DNA of 64,000 bases from positions 28,843,062 to 28,907,061 of the forward strand of contig NC_065885.2 of NCBI RefSeq assembly GCF_932274485.2, given 5' to 3'. The notes beneath the pieces are model-generated. The model was given only the letters and a program-made list of their open reading frames with translations, was not told the origin of the DNA and ran no database searches. Position numbers and translations under genes: made by a program. Origin of the DNA: Patella vulgata. Its lineage: Eukaryota; Mollusca; Gastropoda; Patellidae. This document shows positions 57,999 to 64,000 of the stretch, one piece after another; position 1 is the stretch's first letter; each line of letters opens with the position of its first letter.

Positions 57999-58392
57999 AA
58001 CATTATGGGAGAGTATATAAAGAGCTGGCAGTTCTCACTATAATAGTTAAAAACTAGATAATGTAAAGGGAATTTGCTGAAAATTTCAGTCAAATTGATC
58101 CTCTCTGAACCCAGCTTTTAGCAATTGAATGTTCGGCCTAGCCTCGATCATCATTACTAAAGACGGTACAATAAAAACATAGTCTCGATTATCCATTTCG
58201 TGATTAAATCATGAATGGAAGTCAAACAGCAAATCGGAACCTAATCCAATAAACATATAAGGCTAGCGATACCATCGAGAGTTGATTATGGTGTGGATAA
58301 GTTAATTAATATCTAATTAATAATTTAGATAACGTTTCAGTACCAAAGAAAGACCTGCAATAGGCAGATTTAGCTATTGCATAATGTATGTT
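57999..58392 (+). mobile_element. MITE F5, uninterrupted copy (empty site for A2)
   Basis: Runs from ACATTATGGGAGAG to the complement of ACATACATTATGCAAT. At 58047-58050 it keeps a single TTAA where MITE F1 carries element A2. The inverted ends are short (ACATTATG plus AGAG or similar). Confidence 0.8.
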
Positions 58393-58482
58393 TAAGCCTA
58401 GGTCATAACCCGCCGTACGTGCTACTATGGGCAGTCTACGCGGGAAATTTGAGTAAATCCATGTGTAAGACTTACGCGTCAA

Positions 58483-58905
58483 TTGCATTTGTTCGGAATA
58501 GAAGGTCGCAGACTGGCCATAAAAACGTTTGGTCCTGCACATGCAAATTCTACGGGTCTTGCGAAAAATCACAAACGCATACAGTACGTACAAGGATCGT
58601 ACTCTTGCTGTGCGCCTGCATCAAGCCAGGAGCACGGTAAATGCGGGCTTTGCGATGACAGTGAGACAACGTCTGATGCCCGACCTTTGTACGGGTGGCG
58701 TGCATTAGACCTCAGGAATAAGTATCATTGTGACCCGAAGATCAGAAGTGCATCTCACTTACTACCTCTGTGTGTGACGTGTAATCAGTGCACAAAACCT
58801 GCACAATATACTTGGGAGATTGTAGAAAGCTCAAATATTATTGTCGCCATACCTACACGACTAAGGTTGGGGAACTTTTACAGGCATCTAATACAGGAAT
58901 ATTGA
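58483..58905 (+). other. Unrecognised 140-codon open frame
   Basis: The frame contains LPLCVTCNQCTKPAQYTWEIVES, here given as the words CVTCNQC and KPAQYTWEI. This loosely recalls REJ/polycystin-type domains, but the match is weak. GC is above background. No start context or splice sites were confirmed. It may be a gene fragment carried by the Harbinger-like remnant that follows. Confidence 0.3.
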
Positions 58906-58959
58906 AGGCGGGGGACAGAGGCGGTGTTGGGTACGCCCATGGATTGAACGGCGCCGATA

Positions 58960-59146
58960 TTTGGTCAATATCACAACCTATTCGAAGAGCTAGAGAGGGA
59001 GTCGCGAAGAGACATTGTGGTGTACATGGGGATGCCTCCTCACACCTCGCATTACCAAGGGTTAAAGAAGCCACCTTCCTTTTCAGTATGCGCTGAAACT
59101 GGCCATTACCATCCGATTCCTGGCTACAGGAAATAGTAAGTAAGAA
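58960..59146 (+). pseudogene. Harbinger transposase N-terminal relic
   Basis: Successive frames read LFEELERESRRDIVVYMGMPP, then KLAITIRFLATGNSK (about 59098-59143). These match ELYKEDQRGYKKYLRITPD and KLAVTLRFLATGNSY of the transposase at 16 kb in order and spacing. Frame shifts separate them and nothing beyond the GNS motif is found. Confidence 0.7.
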
Positions 59147-59829
59147 AGTAATTAGTTTATTATACTGTCACACACGGCATACAATAATATATATACATTA
59201 CATAAAATGTACATAAAATAATAGCAGTGTCCAGCCCATTTGTTCTAAAATCAAATCATTAAAAATACTAAATAACTAAATATAATTAATAAAGTAATAA
59301 AATGCATTCAGATTAACCTTCTCCTTCGTTTTAACATGTTTAAAAGACAATTAGCAAGAGTAATGTTATTATTCATTTTTAAAAGATTTAGAAATATTTA
59401 AAAACAATTCTTTTGAAGATATATTCTTAACATCCTAATTTACACATAGTTTCTTTTGGATATCTGAGTAAACATCACATTCAATTAAAAAATGGATTTC
59501 GTTTTCGACACACGACGAGTGCAAGGGACATATGCGATTATTTAGGGGAATTGGGGGTTTAGAATAGCGATCTGTTCTATTGATAGAGGAAGAATACCAC
59601 ATCTAAGTTTACAATTCACTTGAGTTTTTATACCATTCGCATGTTTGTACCTGAGGTGTGTCGTTGGTTGGAGATAACGCCTTCCCATTTGGAACTTTGG
59701 TGATGCAGGCAGAGGCAGCCCTACAGCCTTCGTGGGATGACAAGATCACAACGTATTTTTGGCATTCTGGCACACCGATTGAGATGCATCCTGTCGACTC
59801 TGCAGTTGAAACCACGTAGGTGAACAAGA
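59147..59829. other. Intergenic, nothing recognised
   Basis: AT-rich to 59600, then a GC-richer part with a - frame at 59609-59827 of no known family. Confidence 0.35.
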
Positions 59830-60225
59830 GTGATCCAAGGATTCATGAGCCCTCACAAGCGGCTGATGCAGACCAAGAAGAATTCTACTTCCGGGTGCCC
59901 CTCTATTAGTCCTATCTCTGGAAGAGCATTTGAGCCCTTCTTCTTTGGCCCAATGTTTTATCTAAATGAAAATATTAATTTTCTTTGGTCGATATGCCAG
60001 AGACAAAACATTAATATGCACTACTCGCTCGCCACGTGCATAACGAGTGCGGGTCGTACTTCTGTTCCGCGAAAGGGGTTAATCGTAAGTCACATGTACT
60101 CCACAAGCACTACTGACGCACTGAAACGTACGTCAGACTTGCACTTTCCACAGAATTACGAAGATATTTTTTTTTTGCCTAAACATTTGAATAATCTAGA
60201 CTTGCAGCCTGTACGTTACAAGTAG
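59830..60225 (+). other. Unrecognised 131-codon open frame
   Basis: Reads with ISGRAFEPFFFGPMFYLNE and a tail DLQPVRYK. No domain is recognised and no splice or promoter context is clear. It lies between retroelement-tail and Harbinger fragments and could be part of an old transposon or a chance frame. Confidence 0.25.
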
Positions 60226-60264
60226 TATGTACTATTTACAAACCTTTCTCCCGGATTGCGACGA

Positions 60265-60330
60265 TCTCCTTCGCTCGTTCCTGGAGTTTTACGTCCACTT
60301 CCACCAAAGGTGATGTCGTAGACAAGTGTT
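60265..60330 (-). repeat. Retroelement-tail block shared with 18.51-18.57 kb
   Basis: On - both copies read GTCTACGA(C/T)ATCACCTT, then GGTGGAAGTGGACGTAAAAC. The copy at 18.5 kb lies beyond the LINE 3' tandem units. Nothing recognised from 60331 to 61000. Confidence 0.6.
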
Positions 60331-60999
60331 TCCTAAGATAATTCCCAAAAAAACCCTCAAAAATAGGCTTGGTCCAGCTTTTGGATTAGACACAATGTCT
60401 TTGCAGGGAAGTGTCCATGGTGAACTTCATCAAAAGGAGAAGTTGTAAATTAAAATAGTTGACAGGCACAGATTAAAGGAGGAATGTCACAAGGTACCAT
60501 CTAGCCATTATACCGTGCTGGATAGTTTCGGATTAAAATATTGACCCGTACGCAGTGGATGGTGAAAGTTGCTTAACGGGTTCTACACATCCTATTGCTA
60601 ACGTGTGTGACCTGATAAACGGAAACACCAAACTTTTGCACATGGTTATTCAGACATTGTAGCACAAATTCAAGAAACCACTCGTATTTTTTCGAAAAAA
60701 TTACCACAGAGCTTCAGGTATTTGTAAGCGACTGAGAAATACTTACTTTATTTTTTGTAATTTAAATCAAATGCAAAGGAGTCAACTTCTTGTTATAAAT
60801 CAACAATTCAAATATTTCGAAAACACGTTAATTTTAAGGGTTTGTGGATACAATCAAACACTTCAGAATATTCTTAATAAGTGGGTGGTCTGTGAAGACA
60901 AAGACAGGCTGTGAAGCTGGTTGATAGTATCAGTACTATAACCAATTTTTAATCAAATGCTGTATACACATACTTGATTCGAAGGCTAGATCCACACAG

Positions 61000-61985
61000 C
61001 CAATATAATAAACAAGAGCATCGGTACCGCTGCAATATACGTCCACATTACTTGGGTTGAGGCATGCACCAAAATAAGTAATTGATGTCTTTACAGTAGA
61101 AGGAATAAATATACAAAGTTCCAAAGTGATCCATTCAGAATTGCAGTTTGTAGACGATCAACAAAAAAATAGGGCGCGACTCGGCCCCTATGGGGTGGAT
61201 ATATGTAACAATATGAAGAGGTACAACCCTATTATTAGATCATGCCGAATTGGATCCAAGTATGCTAATAATTGCAACCTGTAGATTATTTACAGACAAA
61301 ATATTAACAAAAAGTGTGTGTGGCACCGCCCAAGCCGGGCGGATCATGCACCAAAATCAATAGTAGTCGTCCTTGGGGTATATACACCAAGGTCCAAGAT
61401 AATCCATTCAGAATTGTGGCCTTAGACGATAAACAAAAAGATGGGTGTGGCTCTGGGCATACACTAAAATTAGTAGTTGCCGTCCTTAGGCTACAGGAAT
61501 ACATATTCCAAGTTCCAAGGTGACCCATTCACAAATCACAATTGCGGCCTATATATGATAAACACAAAAATTGGGTGTGGCGCTGCCCCTGGGGATTGGG
61601 ACATGCACCAAAATCAATAGGCCGTCCTAAAGCTATAAGGAATAAATATACAATGTTCCAAGACGATCCATTAAGAATTGTGGCCTATAGACGACACACA
61701 GACACCATAGTGATGATCCTTAGCGTATAAGGAATATGTATGCAAAGTTTCAAGATGATCGTTAAAAAATGCGGCCTGTAAACGACATACCAACAAATAA
61801 TACAAATGGGCGTGATTCTGCCGTTTGGTGTCGGGCATGCACCAAAACAATTGGGGTCATCCTTAGGGTATAAGGAATAAGTATGCAAAGTTTTAAGACA
61901 ACCTATTATAAATTGCGGCCTGTAGGCGACCCGCAGACACACACACAGAGGCGATGGCAATATACGTCCACAATATGAATATGGA
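61000..61985 (+). mobile_element. Family B element, third long copy
   Basis: Opens next to GCAATATACGTCCACATTAC (61028), a hairpin arm from a neighbouring or deleted copy. It then has about seven monomers with CATGCACCAAAATCAATAG, CCTTAGG and GATCCATT(A/C)AGAATT. It ends GGCAATATACGTCCACAATA, followed by the opposing TATGGAC arm near 61980. Confidence 0.8.
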
Positions 61986-62557
61986 CATTATAATGAATAT
62001 TTAATCGGATGTGACAACATCGATATTCATTTCATTCTAAATGCATAATGATATACATAAACATAACATCAATGATAATTAATTGTATAATGTGTAATAT
62101 CAATGTAAGTAATATCGACTAAATACAATTTAATAGTAGCCTAAAATAGCCGATACGGTAAACAAAAATATATAAAACATACATAAACATATCACAGTTT
62201 TAAATTTAGAAAGAATAATCCGGTAAATGAATATAATTTAAACACAATGTAGAAAACGTATATAAATATAAACAAATCACAGTGAGATAATTCCGGTAAA
62301 TAAATATAATTGAAATACATTATTGTAGAAAACTGACGGGTTTAATGTTAAAAAGAAGACAGTAATGTCATTAACAAGTTAATAATTAAATTTGCGGAAA
62401 TGACGTTCTTTAAGACGAATAATAATACACGTATGAACCAAATTTTGATTAACTAAATGCCGCATCAAAAAGATTAGTATCGTATATCACAGGGGGCAAT
62501 TAAACGTTTGAATTTAAAATAGTTCAAAAATAACAATAACAAATAACGACCGGCATG
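61986..62557. other. AT-rich stretch downstream of the right-edge gene
   Basis: Likely 3'-UTR and flank of the - gene. A short duplication (TCCGGTAAATGAATATAATT and the same with AATAAAT) lies at 62218-62320. No other gene. Confidence 0.4.
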
Positions 62558-62644
62558 TTAGTGACGATCAATGGAACGCAATTTAGCAAAGAATGTATGT
62601 AAATTGCTGTAATGGTCTTCTCCAATTACACTCTTTAACTCTGC
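62558..62644 (-). CDS. Terminal coding exon of an unidentified gene
   Basis: On - the acceptor TTCTATTGTAG precedes AELKSVIGEDHYSNLH and TFFAKLRSIDRH, then TAA. It is phase 0, which agrees with the donor of the exon at 62971-63055. The layout (LG-x-x-x-F helix, acidic stretch, then IG-E-D-H-Y) loosely recalls the C-terminal tail of NEK-family kinases; this is a weak suggestion only. A near-copy of the exon lies 1 kb upstream. Confidence 0.6.
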   Translation of the reverse strand, partial: AELKSVIGEDHYSNLHTFFAKLRSIDRH

Positions 62645-62970
62645 CTACAATAGAAGAATAAAATCATGAATGCCACCGTAACTTTTAAAAGTAAAATATC
62701 AGAATATAATATAACCTTGTGTGCATGTTTGGTTGGAATTCAGTTGTTTCGCATGCGGCAGTTTTATTAGTATTTTAGCAGCATCTCGCCTTGATTCAAT
62801 AGCATCACATGTTTCGTTATTCTAGCTTACAGTAACAGTTTCCCTAAGTCACAGCAACACACTTTTCTGTAACACACCCTAGAAGCCACCACCTCTATGA
62901 CAAAGCTATATTTACATAACTGCACCCCATTCCTTTAATATAGAAGTGTTATAATGTTAAAGACTCATAC

Positions 62971-63055
62971 CATGAATTTATCTTCATCATCGTTTTGATG
63001 CATACAATTTAAAGCAGCTTCAAAGACAACATCCCCTAACTGCTTTGTTAAAAAA
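62971..63055 (-). CDS. Internal coding exon of the unidentified gene
   Basis: On - the exon follows TTTTTACAG and reads FLTKQLGDVVFEAALN and CMHQNDDEDKFM, ending ATG/GTATGAG. The incoming phase needs two bases from the exon before it; the outgoing phase 0 fits the next exon exactly. Without transcript data the join is inferred from phase and splice words. Confidence 0.55.
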
Positions 63056-63246
63056 CTGTAAAAATAAAAACCATAAACCAGCACATTTCAGACACTAAAT
63101 GTTTTTAAAGTGTAATCCACACAAAATAGTACTCAAATTGATTATCTAAAATTTGAGTTAAAAAAAAATCAAAAACATATCAACGGTAGATAATCCCCAG
63201 ATATGGATTAAATGAGATTAACAAGAGTCCCATCAAAAGATTTTAC

Positions 63247-63313
63247 CCATCGGACTTGATAGTACCATCTGCAGAGGATTGTTTTCTTCCAATTCATATA
63301 TGTTTTTAAAACA
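63247..63313 (-). CDS. Candidate upstream exon
   Basis: Follows CTCCATTCAG on - and reads CFKNIYELEENNPLQMVLSS and PM, with a donor G/GTAAAA. The outgoing phase (1) does not fit the incoming phase of the exon at 62971-63055, so this may belong to another transcript, or one boundary is misplaced. Confidence 0.3.
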
Positions 63314-63538
63314 CTGAATGGAGTCTTGTTTCAGTAGGTGGCTGTTTAAATGGTCCAAAAGTTAATAAATCACATGTTTGATATTATTTTAATCATACTC
63401 GTTTAATAATTTAAATAATGGAGATAATGTTGCAATAATGCTTAAATTATAGTCCGATCAATAACGGTAATATACATTAAACCAAATATGTCAATTATTA
63501 AAACCAACATATTAGGGAATTCCCAATTCATTTATAAA

Positions 63539-63655
63539 TTACCGTTTGGTATATGACAAGGTCCCCATGCTGTTGACATGAATGGAACGTAGTTTAGCAA
63601 AGAAAACATCAAACTCTCTATAATTTTCATCTCCAATTGCTCCCTTTAACTCAGT
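63539..63655 (-). CDS. Duplicate of the terminal coding exon
   Basis: The acceptor TTTCATTGCAG precedes TELKGAIGDENYREFD and VFFAKLRSIHV, then about ten more residues and TAA. About half the residues equal those of the exon at 62558-62644, and the flanking intron also matches (TTAGCTTACA(T/G)TAACAGTTTCC at about 63760 and 62825). It is phase-compatible as an alternative last exon or as the end of a neighbouring tandem gene. Confidence 0.55.
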   Translation of the reverse strand, partial: TELKGAIGDENYREFDVFFAKLRSIHVNSMGTLSYTKR

Positions 63656-64000
63656 CTGCAATGAAATACGTATGATAGCATACAGTACAATTTTCATATT
63701 TATAACGTAGTAAGTTTGTGTCTTTCTATATCTATTATCTATATCCTTATTCCTTATCTTAGCTTACATTAACAGTTTCCGAAGTCATATGCCGCAACAA
63801 TTTCTCCAAGACATCCACATCTTTTACAAGGTGACACTTCCACACCGCCCACCTACAACCCCATTACTTTAAATACGAAAGTGTTCTGAAGTTAATAGAG
63901 ACTTTTGGCAAGTGGACATTTTCCCATCCGTATCACGTATCCGTATCGTCACGTGCTACGTTGGGCCAATGTAGTTTTAGAGTGTTGGCAGATTTTCGCG

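Larger units (their letters stand above)
62800..63910 (-). repeat. Segmental duplication carrying the terminal exon
   Basis: 62520-62960 and 63560-63905 share the terminal exon and intron words such as CACTTT or CACTTC, CCACC, CCCATT(C/A)CTTTAA and AGTGTT(A/C)T. The period is about 1 kb. The upstream exon at 62971-63055 has no counterpart in the second copy within the window. Confidence 0.55.

Noticed and set aside
63247-63313. Direct splice of this candidate exon to 62971-63055
   Set aside because: The phases (1 outgoing, 2 needed) do not match, so I list the exon only as a candidate.

Overview
The window is AT-rich animal nuclear DNA from a mollusc, most likely a bivalve. This rests on two spliced laccase-type multicopper oxidases of molluscan form, on a tRNA-derived SINE, and on tandem-core transposable elements that resemble the bivalve 'pearl' type. 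I cannot name the species. Single-copy coding sequence is sparse, and most of the recognisable structure is repetitive DNA.

Host genes. Two paralogous membrane-anchored laccases face each other, tail to tail: one on + (24688-27901) and one on - (33044-35571). Both have a splice acceptor directly before the ATG, one large coding exon of about 2 kb, a phase-1 intron, and a short last exon that encodes a transmembrane segment and cytoplasmic tail. Spliced proteins are 714 and 710 residues, and all four copper motifs are intact in both. At the right edge (62558-63655, -) lies the 3' part of an unidentified gene whose terminal coding exon is duplicated in tandem.

Layout. 1-9.3 kb holds dispersed repeats: hairpin-ended elements, a palindromic satellite and microsatellites. 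9.3-11.7 kb is a decayed LINE on +. 11.7-17 kb is dominated by PIF/Harbinger-like material, a 3-kb inverted-repeat element, a SINE and a MITE. 18.5-20.9 kb is a LINE on - reduced by internal deletions. 21.5-22.6 kb is a diverged AT-rich array. 23.2-24.65 kb is a MITE split by a pearl-like element, ending about 40 bp before the first laccase exon. 24.7-36.3 kb is the laccase pair with MITEs in and around it. 36.3-41 kb is nearly featureless. 41-61.98 kb is again dense in repeats, including a piggyBac-like element nested in a pearl-like element. 62-64 kb holds the gene fragment.

How it fits together. The laccases probably arose by an old duplication and inversion. Secreted-side copper oxidases of this kind oxidise phenolic substrates, and in molluscs they are discussed for shell periostracum, pigmentation and immunity; that role is inference here. 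Nested insertions give a relative order: MITE F before pearl-like A2, pearl-like A3 before the piggyBac-like element, and family B before the SINE. I recognised no LTR retroelement, retrovirus, Polinton, CRISPR, rRNA or functional tRNA gene.
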